A stretch of DNA of 64,000 bases, taken from Helicobacter hepaticus ATCC 51449 (GTDB lineage: Bacteria > Campylobacterota > Campylobacteria > Campylobacterales > Helicobacteraceae). Location of the stretch: contig NC_004917.1 in assembly GCF_000007905.1 (NCBI RefSeq), positions 930,001 to 994,000 of the forward strand. The letters are read 5' to 3'. The translations under genes were made by a program, and so were the position numbers. Under the pieces are notes generated by a model. It saw only the letters and a list, made by a program, of their open reading frames with translations, had not been told where the DNA came from and searched no databases. Positions 55,198 through 64,000 of this stretch are shown piece after piece (position 1 is the stretch's first letter; the number at the start of each line of letters is the position of its first letter).

Positions 55198-56100
55198 ATG
55201 CGATGGATTGATGCATATTTTTATCAGCCAAATTTTACCCAAAAGCTTGTGAGTTTTGCGCTTTTGCCTTTATCATTGCTTTATGGAATCGGTTCTACTA
55301 TGAGACGAAAATTAGCAAGATTCTATGATTTTGGCATACCTATTGTGAGTGTAGGGAATCTCATTGCTGGTGGCAGTGGCAAAACTCCTTTTATTATTGA
55401 AGTGGCAAAAACGTATGAACGTGCGGTAGTAATATCTAGGGGTTATAAACGCACATCAAAAGGTCTTGTTCTCGTTAGTGAATGGGGCAATATCCAAGTC
55501 TCACAAGAAGAGGCTGGAGATGAGCCTTACCTCATCGCGAGAGAACTCAAAAATGCAAGTGTAATTGTGTGCAAAAATAGAATCCAAGCCATAGAAAAAG
55601 CAAAACAAATAGGCGCAAAAGTCATATTTTTAGACGATGGTTTCCGCTTCAAATTTGCCAAGCTCAATATCGTGCTTGAACCATTGCTTAAACCCTATTT
55701 TACTTTTTGCTTGCCAAGTGGGATTTATCGCGAGCTACCAAATGCCCTTAAAGAAGCGGATTTAATTGTGCGTGAAGGAATAGACTATACACGAGAGGTG
55801 CAAATAGAATCTCCAAGTGAGCGTATGCTGCTGCTCACGGCTATTGCTAATCCTTCAAGGCTTGATGCGTTTTTGCCCTCTGTGGTAGGGAAAATCACAC
55901 TTGCTGACCACGCACAATTTGATAAAGATGCTTTACAAAAGGCAATGCAAGAATATAATGCTTCATCTTTGCTTGTAACAAGCAAAGATGAAGTCAAGCT
56001 ACTCCACAGCAACTTAAAATTAAGCGTGATGAGATTAGAACTTAAAATAAATCCTCAAGTGTTAGAACATATTAAAGCATATGTAGAAAAATTTAAGTAA
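55198..56100 (+). CDS. lpxK: Tetraacyldisaccharide 4'-kinase
   Basis: 300 residues. Walker A in SVGNLIAGGSGKTPFI (about residues 51-66), VVISRGYKR, AGDEPYLIAREL and VIFLDDGFRFKF are family motifs. It phosphorylates the lipid A disaccharide at the 4' position on the inner membrane. AAGGAG precedes the ATG, tight behind nadE. Somewhat short, as in other Helicobacter. Confidence 0.93.
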   Translation: MRWIDAYFYQPNFTQKLVSFALLPLSLLYGIGSTMRRKLARFYDFGIPIVSVGNLIAGGSGKTPFIIEVAKTYERAVVISRGYKRTSKGLVLVSEWGNIQVSQEEAGDEPYLIARELKNASVIVCKNRIQAIEKAKQIGAKVIFLDDGFRFKFAKLNIVLEPLLKPYFTFCLPSGIYRELPNALKEADLIVREGIDYTREVQIESPSERMLLLTAIANPSRLDAFLPSVVGKITLADHAQFDKDALQKAMQEYNASSLLVTSKDEVKLLHSNLKLSVMRLELKINPQVLEHIKAYVEKFK

Positions 56101-56129
56101 TATTTTGTTTAAAATATTAAGGAGAAAAA

Positions 56130-56588
56130 ATGAAACTACAAAAAGGGGATAAAGCACCACAATTTAGGCTTAAAAATGCTGATGAGATAGAAATCTCTTT
56201 ACAAGATTTGCTCACAAAACGCGTGGTAGTATATTTTTATCCCAAAGACAATACGCCCGGTTGCACGATTGAAGCAGAAGAATTTAGCACTCTATTAGAA
56301 AAATTTGAAGCAAAAGATACCATCATAGTAGGCATAAGCCCTGATAGTCCCAAATGTCATCAAAACTTTATCAACAAAAAAGCACTCAAAATCTTGCTCC
56401 TTAGCGATACTGATAAAAGTATTGCAAGCGCTTATGGTGCGTATGGCACAAAAATGATGTATGGAAAAGAAGTGCAAGGCATTATCCGTAGCACCTTTGT
56501 AATTGAACGCAATGGCATCATCAAAGAGAGTTTTTATAATGTCCGTGCCAAAGGACACGCACAAAAGGTATTAGAAAGTTTAGATTAG
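56130..56588 (+). CDS. bcp: Thiol peroxidase, Bcp/PrxQ type
   Basis: 152 residues, thioredoxin fold. Peroxidatic C45 in YPKDNTPGCTIEAEEFS. The second cysteine often found five residues later is absent (EAEEF), so it acts as a one-Cys enzyme or uses another partner. It reduces hydroperoxides. AAGGAG before the ATG, about 30 bases after lpxK. Its stop overlaps a perfect palindrome (56585-56600). Confidence 0.92.
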   Translation: MKLQKGDKAPQFRLKNADEIEISLQDLLTKRVVVYFYPKDNTPGCTIEAEEFSTLLEKFEAKDTIIVGISPDSPKCHQNFINKKALKILLLSDTDKSIASAYGAYGTKMMYGKEVQGIIRSTFVIERNGIIKESFYNVRAKGHAQKVLESLD

Positions 56589-56601
56589 AGCTAGCTCTAA
56601 T

Positions 56602-56634
56602 AAGATTCTATAATTTCTCATTTTATAGAATCTT
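56602..56634. terminator. Bidirectional terminator between bcp and infB
   Basis: A perfect 12-base stem AAGATTCTATAA / TTATAGAATCTT (56602-56613 and 56623-56634), nine-base loop, T-rich on the plus strand. It also contains the last three codons and stop of infB (minus strand). A separate 16-base palindrome TTAGAGCTAGCTCTAA lies just before it at 56585-56600. Confidence 0.75.
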
Positions 56635-59280
56635 TGTCTTTGTTATTTCTTTATAGGTCTCAAAGACATCGCCCACTTTAATATCGTTATGGTTTTCAAG
56701 CATAATGCCGCATTCATATCCTTTAGAAACTTCTTTAGCATCATCTTTAAATCTCTTGAGTGAGCTAATAGCACCTGTATGCACCACTACACCATCACGG
56801 ATAAGCCGCACCTTAATACCACGCTGAATGCTTCCATCAACAACCATACACCCAGCAATCGTGCCAACTTTAGGAATATTAAACGTCTCGCGCACTTCAG
56901 CCTGTCCTGTATTTTCCTCTTCAACAATAGGAGACATAAGCCCGCTAAGCAATGCTTTTATATCATCAAGCAAGGCATAAATAATAGAGTAAGTCTTAAT
57001 TTCTACACCCAATTCTTTAGCTTTTGCTTTTACGCTTCCGGTAGGGCGGACATTAAAGCCTAAAATCAAGCTATTTGTGCTTGTAGCACAAAGTGTAATA
57101 TCACTCTCACTAATGCCTCCTACGCCAAAACCAATAATATTTATACGCACTTCATCATTACTTAGTTTTTCTAAACTCGCTTTAATCGCTTCAAGACTGC
57201 CTTGAGTATCAGCCTTGATAATGAGAGGCAAAGTTTTGAGATTGCCTTGAGCAACCATTTCTCCAAGCTCATCAAAAGTAACTTTGGTGGATTTACTCAA
57301 TTCCTTTTGTCGTAAATACAATGCACGTTTTTGCGCGTGTTCTCTTGCAATAGTGTCATTTTCAACACTCTGAAAGATAGCTCCTGCACTAGGCACTTCA
57401 GAAAGTCCTGTAACTACTGCCACCCCAGAGGGTGAGAGCTGCGAGATATTTTGTCCCCTATCATCAAGCAATGCTCGTACTCGCCCAAAAGCCGTATCAG
57501 CCACAACAGAATCCCCAACATTTAAAATCCCTTGTTGCATAATAATAGTTGCCACTGGTCCTCGTCCCTTTTCCAAACTTGCCTCAAGCACAATCGCCTT
57601 TGCTCTGCCCTGATGAGATGCTTTAAGTTCTAATACTTCAGCTTGAATAAGAATCGTCTCAAGCAAATTCTCTACACCATCACCATTTTTGGCAGAAATA
57701 GGAATAAATTCATATTCTCCTCCCCATTCATTAGGTGTAAAGCCAATTTCAGCGCATTCAGCCTTAAGTTTGTCTGGATTTGCATTTTCTTTATCCATTT
57801 TATTCATTGCGATAATAATTTGGACATTCGCAGCCTTAGCGTGATTAAGAGCTTCAATAGTTTGCTGCTTGACACCATCATCTGCAGCAATTACAATAAT
57901 AGCAATATCAGTTACCTGCGCACCTCTACTTCGCATTTGTGTGAAAGCTTCGTGTCCGGGCGTGTCAATAAAGCTGATTTTCTTGCCATTTTTTTCCACC
58001 ATATATGCACCTATATGCTGCGTAATCCCTCCAGCCTCACCACTTGCTATACGCGAGTTGCGGATATAATCAAGCAGTGAAGTTTTTCCGTGATCAACGT
58101 GTCCCATAATTGTAACCACAGGCGGACGCTCAAGCAATGGAGAATCTATATCGGGAGTAGATTCTATAATATTTTGCTCAGGAGCATCTTGGATAGAAAT
58201 TTCAAGCTCAAATTCATCGCTCAAAATTTCAATCGCATCGCGGTCTAAAAAATCATTTTTTGTCGCCATTACACCAAGATTAAAAAGCACTTTAATAACA
58301 TCTTTTAATTCGGCTTTAATGAGTTCTGCAAATTCATATACACGAATTTCTTCAGGAATAGAAATAGGACCTTTTATCTTATCAACATTTTTTGTCGTTT
58401 TTATAGGTTTGCGTCGTTTTCCTCCGCGTTTGATACTTCCTTCGTTCATCCACGGATTTTTACGATGAATATGTACTCGTTCAGTAATAGCTTGACGAAT
58501 CTGATTCTCTTCCTCTTCATCTCGCACCTCACGCTCATTTAAATCAAAAAGCATAATTTCATCTTGTTCATCATCATAATCTGAATGAAAAGAAATATCC
58601 CTATCATCTAAAATATGTATTTTTTGGTCCGTATGTTTGGTGGCAACTTTAGGTTTTGATTTATCTTTTTTGTGTCTTTTATATTCCTCATCAGCAGTAT
58701 CAGCAAGAAGTTCTTTGTAGCTTGGAGCGTGCTTTTTGCTTTCATCTTTTTTAGACACCATACTTGGCTGCTCTTGTGGAGTATCATTTTTGCGCACAAT
58801 ACGTAGCCCAACTTTTGCTTTTGTTTCAAGAGGTGCAGTCATATCATTTGATTCTACTTTTTTTGAAGCACGTTTACTTTGAGGTGCTTGAGCGGGGAAC
58901 TGAGCGTCATCTTGTTCTATCTCATTTTGCTCACCCTTATCTTTTTGTTTTTCTGATGTTGTTTTTTTAGCAGTTTTTGGAGCTTTGGTAGTGGTAGTCT
59001 TCTTTATCTCTTTTTCTTTTGCAGCACTTTGTGAAGTTTTTGTGGTTGCTTTTTTGGGTTTTTTTGTCTCTTTTTTATCTTTTGTTTTATTTGCAGGGAT
59101 ATAAGAATTCACACCCGTATTTATATACTCAAAAAGTGCAGCAGCCTCCTCTTGTGTCAAAGAGCTTGAAGGCGTTTTTACGCTTAATCCCATTTCTTTA
59201 GCTTTCTCATAAGCAAATTTTGCCTCTTTGCCAAATTCTTTTGCAAAATCTGATAATCTTATTTTTTCCATAGATTCCAT
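56623..59280 (-). CDS. infB: Translation initiation factor IF-2
   Basis: 885 residues. A long lysine-rich N-terminal part (about 60-300), then the IF2 G domain with [27 protein letters not shown] and NKMDKE, followed by domains II, III and IV. It brings fMet-tRNA to the 30S subunit. Two starts are possible: ATG 59280 is too close to AAGGAG (2 bases), ATG 59271 rather far (11 bases). It overlaps the end of ylxR by 22 bases. rbfA, its usual follower, is not here; bcp converges instead. Confidence 0.96.
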   Translation of the reverse strand: MESMEKIRLSDFAKEFGKEAKFAYEKAKEMGLSVKTPSSSLTQEEAAALFEYINTGVNSYIPANKTKDKKETKKPKKATTKTSQSAAKEKEIKKTTTTKAPKTAKKTTSEKQKDKGEQNEIEQDDAQFPAQAPQSKRASKKVESNDMTAPLETKAKVGLRIVRKNDTPQEQPSMVSKKDESKKHAPSYKELLADTADEEYKRHKKDKSKPKVATKHTDQKIHILDDRDISFHSDYDDEQDEIMLFDLNEREVRDEEEENQIRQAITERVHIHRKNPWMNEGSIKRGGKRRKPIKTTKNVDKIKGPISIPEEIRVYEFAELIKAELKDVIKVLFNLGVMATKNDFLDRDAIEILSDEFELEISIQDAPEQNIIESTPDIDSPLLERPPVVTIMGHVDHGKTSLLDYIRNSRIASGEAGGITQHIGAYMVEKNGKKISFIDTPGHEAFTQMRSRGAQVTDIAIIVIAADDGVKQQTIEALNHAKAANVQIIIAMNKMDKENANPDKLKAECAEIGFTPNEWGGEYEFIPISAKNGDGVENLLETILIQAEVLELKASHQGRAKAIVLEASLEKGRGPVATIIMQQGILNVGDSVVADTAFGRVRALLDDRGQNISQLSPSGVAVVTGLSEVPSAGAIFQSVENDTIAREHAQKRALYLRQKELSKSTKVTFDELGEMVAQGNLKTLPLIIKADTQGSLEAIKASLEKLSNDEVRINIIGFGVGGISESDITLCATSTNSLILGFNVRPTGSVKAKAKELGVEIKTYSIIYALLDDIKALLSGLMSPIVEEENTGQAEVRETFNIPKVGTIAGCMVVDGSIQRGIKVRLIRDGVVVHTGAISSLKRFKDDAKEVSKGYECGIMLENHNDIKVGDVFETYKEITKTKIL

Positions 59281-59510
59281 ATCTCCTTTAAGGTTGAAGC
59301 GTGATGCTCGCTTGGCTTTAATTTATTCATTTTAATGATAACTTGAAGTGTTTTAGGTTGCCCTAGGCATTCCTCACATACATAAAAACTTCTTCCTCTT
59401 CCACTAAACTGACACACAGAGTAGCCATTACTTTGCAATCTTAAAAGCTCCTTTTGATAAAATCTCTTGCGACATTTAACACACATACGCATTTGTTTGG
59501 GTTGTTTCAT
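59259..59510 (-). CDS. ylxR: YlxR-family RNA-binding protein (RnpM)
   Basis: 83 residues. The usual pattern [32 protein letters not shown] is clear, with two CxxC pairs (a zinc-ribbon look that many members lack). YlxR proteins bind RNA, and RnpM modulates RNase P. It sits in front of infB as in most bacteria and overlaps it by 22 bases. Confidence 0.9.
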   Translation of the reverse strand: MKQPKQMRMCVKCRKRFYQKELLRLQSNGYSVCQFSGRGRSFYVCEECLGQPKTLQVIIKMNKLKPSEHHASTLKEIWNLWKK

Positions 59511-59529
59511 AGCATTATACCTAAAGTTT

Positions 59530-60429
59530 CTATGATTCTATCAGGGTTGCCCCGATATTGTCAAATTCAAGCTCAATCACACGAAATTTTGGAAAATGCT
59601 TTTGCAAAATATGTGCTAAATTCCCACTATCATCGCAATAACAAATATTTAAGAATGACGAACCACTTCCAGAGAGTGTCGATAAAAGTGCTCCATTTTC
59701 AAGGGCAATCTTTTGCACATTAAAAAGTGCAGGAATATTTTTCATACGCAATTCTTGATGGAATCTATCCTGACTAGCAACACGCAATAGTTCCCATTTA
59801 TGCGTGATAAATGCTGCGCTCAACATACAAGCGTGCGAAAGATTAAATACTGCATCTTTTGTGCTATACTTCTTAGGAAGTGATCGGCGTGAAAATTTCG
59901 TTGAAATAGCTACATTGGGAATTACTACTACGGCTTTAATGTCTGTAGGCAAGAGTGCTTGAACATTGATAACTTGCTCTTTTGTTTTAAGCGAGGAATC
60001 AAGCATACTTACATTAAATCCTCCATAGAGTGCAGGTGTAATATTATCTGGGTGATTCTCATAAGAAAGTGCAAGCTGGAGAATCTCGGACTTATTGATT
60101 GGCTTTTGCATAATGTGATACGCACCTACAATCGCACCTACAATCACTGCAGAACTTGAGCCAAGCCCACGTGATATAGGTATAGCATTATGAAAACTAA
60201 ACTTAAAAGGCTGCATAGGATAATTATGAAGAGCCAAAATCTCATTAAAAATTTTAATAAAAACATTATCTATGCGAAGTTTAGGGCGGTCTTCGCCTTC
60301 TCCAGAAATATGGATACTGCTTAGCTTTGAGGGTGTAATACTAAAAGTATTATGTAATTTAAGTGCTAAACCCAAAGTATCAAAACCGGGTCCAAGATTA
60401 GCGCTTGTAGCAGGAACAGAAATAACCAC
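59530..60429 (-). CDS. thrB: Homoserine kinase
   Basis: 299 residues of the GHMP kinase fold. VISVPATSANLGPGFDTLGLAL opens the protein, PISRGLGSSSAVIVGAIVGA is the ATP loop, and STLSGSGSSFLNI is the third motif. It phosphorylates homoserine for threonine synthesis. GTG 60429 is chosen because GGAG stands five bases before it; TTG 60453 upstream has none. ylxR follows 19 bases on, so one operon. Confidence 0.93.
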   Translation of the reverse strand: MVISVPATSANLGPGFDTLGLALKLHNTFSITPSKLSSIHISGEGEDRPKLRIDNVFIKIFNEILALHNYPMQPFKFSFHNAIPISRGLGSSSAVIVGAIVGAYHIMQKPINKSEILQLALSYENHPDNITPALYGGFNVSMLDSSLKTKEQVINVQALLPTDIKAVVVIPNVAISTKFSRRSLPKKYSTKDAVFNLSHACMLSAAFITHKWELLRVASQDRFHQELRMKNIPALFNVQKIALENGALLSTLSGSGSSFLNICYCDDSGNLAHILQKHFPKFRVIELEFDNIGATLIES

Positions 60430-60545
60430 GATTACTCCATAGCATAAAGTCAAAAGTTAATTATAATGTGTTTTTAATTGATTTTTCTTTAGTTTTTAAA
60501 GAATCTTCACGGAAGCAAGGACTGCACTGATTCTATCCATTAGAG

Positions 60546-61031
60546 CTAAATGGGAGGGAGAATATAAAGGGGTTGAGTATGTGCGTGAAATCGTGCTATA
60601 TCAAGTGTTTTTGGGAGGAAGAGAGAAGCATTTTTGGGAGCTATATTATGGGCAAGAGAAATGTTTCCATTACAATCACAATAAAAATAAGTGGTGCCAA
60701 AAGCTTTGATATAAGAATCACTTGTAAAATAAAAACTTGAAGTGGCAAAAAGCTTTATATCATATATCATTGCGAGGGTATGAAGAAAAATATGCGTGAG
60801 TTTGAGCGCAGTAAAACTTCCGGGTCCGTTAGCATAATAAATAGATTCTATTTTCGTATCACGATACATTGCATTTTGTTTGGGCGTTGGGAGCAAAGAT
60901 TCAAAGATACGAGGAAGTGCGATAAGGGGCAAATCATCACTTACCATTTCTTTAATTAATATATTATTTTCATAAAGCCCACATTTTATAGGCAAACCTA
61001 TACTCACAAGGGCAATGCTGATATGTCGCAT
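60546..61031 (-). CDS. tsaB: TsaB-like protein (short)
   Basis: 161 residues. YYANGPGSFTALKLTHIFLHTLAMIY is the TsaB/YeaZ signature. TsaB supports TsaD in making the t6A37 modification of tRNAs that read ANN codons. The usual length is about 220-230; here the C-terminal part is much shorter, so it may be a minimal form. ATG with AAGG. It lies 33 bases after lpxC ends. Confidence 0.75.
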   Translation of the reverse strand: MRHISIALVSIGLPIKCGLYENNILIKEMVSDDLPLIALPRIFESLLPTPKQNAMYRDTKIESIYYANGPGSFTALKLTHIFLHTLAMIYDIKLFATSSFYFTSDSYIKAFGTTYFYCDCNGNISLAHNIAPKNASLFLPKTLDIARFHAHTQPLYILPPI

Positions 61032-61064
61032 ATAATTGTGCCTTATAATATCGCACGGCTAAGG

Positions 61065-61964
61065 TTAATGCTGCTCGTGCAAAAAAGCGTAATCAAGAGC
61101 TGCTTCCTCAACCTTATCTTCAAGGCTTACAACCTCATAAGCCTTTTCATCACTCAAAATCTGTTTTGTAAGGAGATGATTAAGCTTATGACTTCCCGCA
61201 AAAGATATATAACTGCCAAGTAAAGGCATACCAAGCAATGCCATATCACCAATAGCATCAAGGATTTTATGTCGCACAAATTCTTCTTTGTATCGCAAAC
61301 CTTCTTTATTGAGAATACTGCTCTCATCAAGCACAATACAATTACTTAAATCCCCGCCCTTTGCTAAGCCTTTAGAACGCAAATAATTTACCTCGTGTAA
61401 AAAGCCAAATGTCCTTGCGCGAGCAATTTCTTCTTTATAAGCCTGAGTGCTAAAAGTGAATTTATAGTGTTGCTGACGAATGACAGGGTGATTAAAATCA
61501 ATTTTAAAATCAAAAATTGTCCTCTCACTTGGCTCAACACGCACAAATTTTTTCTCATCTACAATCTCAATAGATTTTTTTATTACGATGGCTTTTTTAG
61601 GCGCATTTTGTGCAACAATACCAGCTTCCTCAAGCAACATACAATATCCTATTGCACTTCCATCCATAATAGGCACTTCCTCATTATCAAGCGAGATTCT
61701 AATATTATCAATGCCATAGGCGTGAATAGCGGAAAGCAAATGTTCAATGGTAGAAATCTTTGCTTCACCCTTAGCAATGACGGTTGCCATAGTAGTATCA
61801 ATGACATTTTCAGCCTTAAACTCAATACTCACACCCAAATCAGAACGATAAAATACTATACCGCTATCCACCTCCAAAGGTTCAAGCTCCATTTTTACAG
61901 GCACACCTTTATGTAAGCCAATCCCTACAAGCTCAACTTTATTTTTAATGGTCTTTTGCTTCAT
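61065..61964 (-). CDS. lpxC: UDP-3-O-acyl-N-acetylglucosamine deacetylase
   Basis: 299 residues. Zinc ligands: His in [14 protein letters not shown], and [14 protein letters not shown] later; the [11 protein letters not shown] segment is also typical. It is the first committed step of lipid A synthesis. ATG 61964 follows AAAGGA and overlaps the minC stop by 4 bases (ATGA); the earlier start at 61982 has none. Together with lpxK and the acyltransferase this gives three lipid A genes in the window. Confidence 0.96.
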   Translation of the reverse strand: MKQKTIKNKVELVGIGLHKGVPVKMELEPLEVDSGIVFYRSDLGVSIEFKAENVIDTTMATVIAKGEAKISTIEHLLSAIHAYGIDNIRISLDNEEVPIMDGSAIGYCMLLEEAGIVAQNAPKKAIVIKKSIEIVDEKKFVRVEPSERTIFDFKIDFNHPVIRQQHYKFTFSTQAYKEEIARARTFGFLHEVNYLRSKGLAKGGDLSNCIVLDESSILNKEGLRYKEEFVRHKILDAIGDMALLGMPLLGSYISFAGSHKLNHLLTKQILSDEKAYEVVSLEDKVEEAALDYAFLHEQH

Positions 61965-62557
61965 ACTAAATCCTTTACGCATATATCATCGTCTTTTTTA
62001 AAAATTATTTTGAATAATGCACTGCTTTGGTTAATCTTATGTAAAAAATGTTCATCAAGAAGTGCATCTTGAAATAAAATTGCAGGAGCAAGAATCTTGG
62101 TGCAGATAATATAATCGCCTTGAGATTCTATACTGCCACTACACTCACTTAGCAAAAGCAAATTTCCTTCCGCAATAATCCGAGCGCCGCTATTGACTTG
62201 AGATTGCACTACAATATCGCCATTATGATAAATTTCCTCACCACTGCGGACAACCTTCTGAACAAAAAGTGTGCGGGAAGAAGTATGCGCAGTTTGCACA
62301 TCAGAAAAACTAGGTTGAGCGGGTATGTCAGAATCTTTACGCGTGAGATAAATGTGCGCCATATCACTTAAATGAGCAAAACTTAAATTATGCTCTTGTA
62401 AGAATGCTTGGAGCTGTGGGTCAATCTCATCTCTAAAGCCAAGTGTATGACGTTGCAAAAGAGGGAGGTGTTTTGTAATAAAATCAATATATTCCTGTAT
62501 GCTCCCTCCTGCTTCAAATTCAAACAATCGTAAGGTATGTTGCCGAGTTTTAATCAT
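61961..62557 (-). CDS. minC: Septum site-determining protein MinC
   Basis: 198 residues. N-terminal domain (about 1-85) of low similarity, then the C-terminal beta-helix: [49 protein letters not shown], which binds MinD. It inhibits FtsZ rings away from midcell. minD and minE are not nearby, as in other Helicobacter. Between the M23 peptidase and lpxC in one unit. Confidence 0.85.
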   Translation of the reverse strand: MIKTRQHTLRLFEFEAGGSIQEYIDFITKHLPLLQRHTLGFRDEIDPQLQAFLQEHNLSFAHLSDMAHIYLTRKDSDIPAQPSFSDVQTAHTSSRTLFVQKVVRSGEEIYHNGDIVVQSQVNSGARIIAEGNLLLLSECSGSIESQGDYIICTKILAPAILFQDALLDEHFLHKINQSSALFKIIFKKDDDICVKDLV

Positions 62558-62570
62558 ACTGCCTAACTTC

Positions 62571-63956
62571 TTAATGCGCTGAATGTTTTGCCTGATAATA
62601 TGCTCGTGTTTTAGCTAAAACACTAATAATATTATCATCAACCCACTTTTGGTCTAACCACTCACTTAAACGAACAAAATGCCCTTGCACTAAAATACTA
62701 AAATGCAAATGGTCTCCAAATGCCCAACCTGTCATACCTGTGTTGCCAATCTGTTGCCCTACATTTACCTCATCACTCACATCAACGTGGCTATCTGACA
62801 TATGTGAATAAAGTGATGAAACACCAAATCCGTGATAAATTAAAAGCGTATCGCCATAAAGCCCAAGACGACTTTTAAGCAATACAACACCTTTATTGCT
62901 TGCGATAATGGGAGCATTTTTGACACTTGCTACATCAATACCTAAATGAATAGCTTCACTAATTTTGTTTTTATTGAGATAATAAGTGCGATAATCCCCA
63001 AAACTCCCTACGAGTTTTGAACCCTTAAGTGGCACAAAGGCTCGAAAAGATTCATCAATGTAGCCATCATCTGAAATCAAATCATTACAAGCTTTTAAGA
63101 TTCTATTTTCATCTTCCTTGCGTATATCCTCATTAAAAAACACAAACCGCTCAACATCATCATTAAAATCCCTATGGAGTTTTTTATCAATGCGTCCAAG
63201 AAGTTCGTTTAACTTACCCTGAAGGAAGCTTTCTTCTATTCTGATATTAGAATGATAATAAGCAACATTAATATTACGCATAAGAGTAATGTTTTGTTTT
63301 GTAATATTGCCTGCTTTGTCTGTGGCAATAATTTGAGCATTAAAAAATTTATTTTTTAGAGGCCACGCAATAATCCCTACATAAATATCATTATCAAGAT
63401 ATTTAAAAAGCTTAAAATCATCAGTGCCATTATTAATATGCACATCTTGTAATGCCATATCCTTGATTTCAAATGCTACAATCGCACTCCCTCCACGGGC
63501 AATTTGATACGATGATGCAATAGGTATGACACTGGGAGGAGTCGTATCTACCACGAGATTGAGCTCAACTTTGGCAGTATTGCCACTAAAAAAATGTGAA
63601 TTACTCCAATCTGTTACAGCAATTTTATATTGAAGCGTTGCCCCATTTTTAAGCAAAGTGGAAGGCTTTGGCAAAGAAATTTTGATAGATTTTGGTTTGT
63701 TTAAAATAATTTCTTTCTCATCACTCAAAATCTCCCCATCAAATATCACTTGCACCCGATAATGCCTAATGCCACTTTCATCATCAAATTTCACCACCAT
63801 CTCATCTTGAAGATTCCAATGCGTTGGAAGATCTTGTCCTTGCATATTCAAACGTGGCTCTTGTGTTTCAAAGATGATAGAAGTAAAGGCGATAATCCCC
63901 ACAATAACAAGTGTCATAATACCTAAACTTGCCAATATTAACCGCTTATTACCCAT
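62571..63956 (-). CDS. M23 (LytM) peptidoglycan peptidase
   Basis: 461 residues. N-terminal membrane anchor (about 7-27), a long periplasmic part with Ig-like beta strands (about 40-230), then the M23 domain (about 330-440). Zinc ligands are present: HLGIDVAS (H-x3-D) and HLHFS (H-x-H), so it should be an active endopeptidase. It cuts peptide crosslinks; related Csd proteins set helical cell shape. AAGG before the ATG. The first gene of the minC-lpxC-tsaB run. Confidence 0.88.
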   Translation of the reverse strand: MGNKRLILASLGIMTLVIVGIIAFTSIIFETQEPRLNMQGQDLPTHWNLQDEMVVKFDDESGIRHYRVQVIFDGEILSDEKEIILNKPKSIKISLPKPSTLLKNGATLQYKIAVTDWSNSHFFSGNTAKVELNLVVDTTPPSVIPIASSYQIARGGSAIVAFEIKDMALQDVHINNGTDDFKLFKYLDNDIYVGIIAWPLKNKFFNAQIIATDKAGNITKQNITLMRNINVAYYHSNIRIEESFLQGKLNELLGRIDKKLHRDFNDDVERFVFFNEDIRKEDENRILKACNDLISDDGYIDESFRAFVPLKGSKLVGSFGDYRTYYLNKNKISEAIHLGIDVASVKNAPIIASNKGVVLLKSRLGLYGDTLLIYHGFGVSSLYSHMSDSHVDVSDEVNVGQQIGNTGMTGWAFGDHLHFSILVQGHFVRLSEWLDQKWVDDNIISVLAKTRAYYQAKHSAH

Positions 63957-64000
63957 ACTCGTGCCTTTTTTGGATTAATTAAAGAATATAAGGTTTTATT

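Overview
The window is chromosomal DNA from a Helicobacter, most likely an enterohepatic species of the H. hepaticus type. Three things point there: low G+C with clear Helicobacter protein families; several runs of 10-13 G or C; and gene blocks in the order I remember from H. pylori (ferredoxin-ppx-waaC-lpx acyltransferase; mqnC-bamA with an M16 protein; rsmE-hemH-thioredoxin-ccsBA; nadE-lpxK; infB-ylxR-thrB-tsaB-lpxC-minC-M23). It differs from H. pylori in having argD and argF and a classic linked rRNA operon. The species call is inference.

Layout. 1-3000: end of mnmA, then a decayed mobile-element patch (Rep_3-type initiator fragment with a C13 run, a secreted protein, a membrane-anchored DUF2726 protein, a truncated VirB5/TrbJ-like gene, and a broken set of small membrane genes). 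3-8 kb: two membrane proteins (one AtpZ-like), hemL, a YceI protein, and a phase-variable DUF2972 gene that runs into an antisense tRNA-Met. 8.5-20.7 kb: argD, a MidA-like methyltransferase, a chemoreceptor whose Shine-Dalgarno region is a G10 run, a frameshifted lipoprotein gene, HDOD, an Fe-S oxidoreductase subunit, hemN, DUF2603, argF, and two lipoproteins (one LPP20/FlgP-like). 20.8-22.9 kb: two glycosyltransferases, each with a G10 run, one also frameshifted.

23.2-28.8 kb: complete rRNA operon on the minus strand (16S, tRNA-Ile, tRNA-Ala, 23S, 5S) with processing stems. 28.8-33.4 kb: minus-strand operon of a TrpC-like pseudoenzyme, ferredoxin, ppx/gppA, waaC and a lipid A acyltransferase. 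33.5-41.8 kb: a G11 run and a palindrome before a small zinc-ribbon membrane protein, a Gfo/Idh oxidoreductase, an M16-like protein without its catalytic motif, mqnC, bamA, tyrA, rsmE and a membrane protein. 41.8-48.4 kb: hemH (probably starting at AUC), a thioredoxin-like lipoprotein, the fused cytochrome c synthase ccsBA and a large AsmA-like protein.

48.4-64 kb: Sel1-repeat pseudogene, DedA protein, LolD-type ATPase, a second YceI protein, the petABC cytochrome bc1 operon, nadE-lpxK-bcp, and the infB to M23 peptidase block.

The core genes share themes: haem synthesis and cytochrome assembly (hemL, hemN, hemH, ccsBA, petABC), menaquinone (mqnC), and the envelope (lpxC, lpxK, waaC, acyltransferase, bamA). 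Simple repeats cluster on surface and sensing genes, as expected for phase variation. I found no single complete new system. The best leads are the G-run ribosome-binding site, the slippery-A lipoprotein, the AUC-start hemH, the DUF2972-tRNA junction and the mobile remnant.
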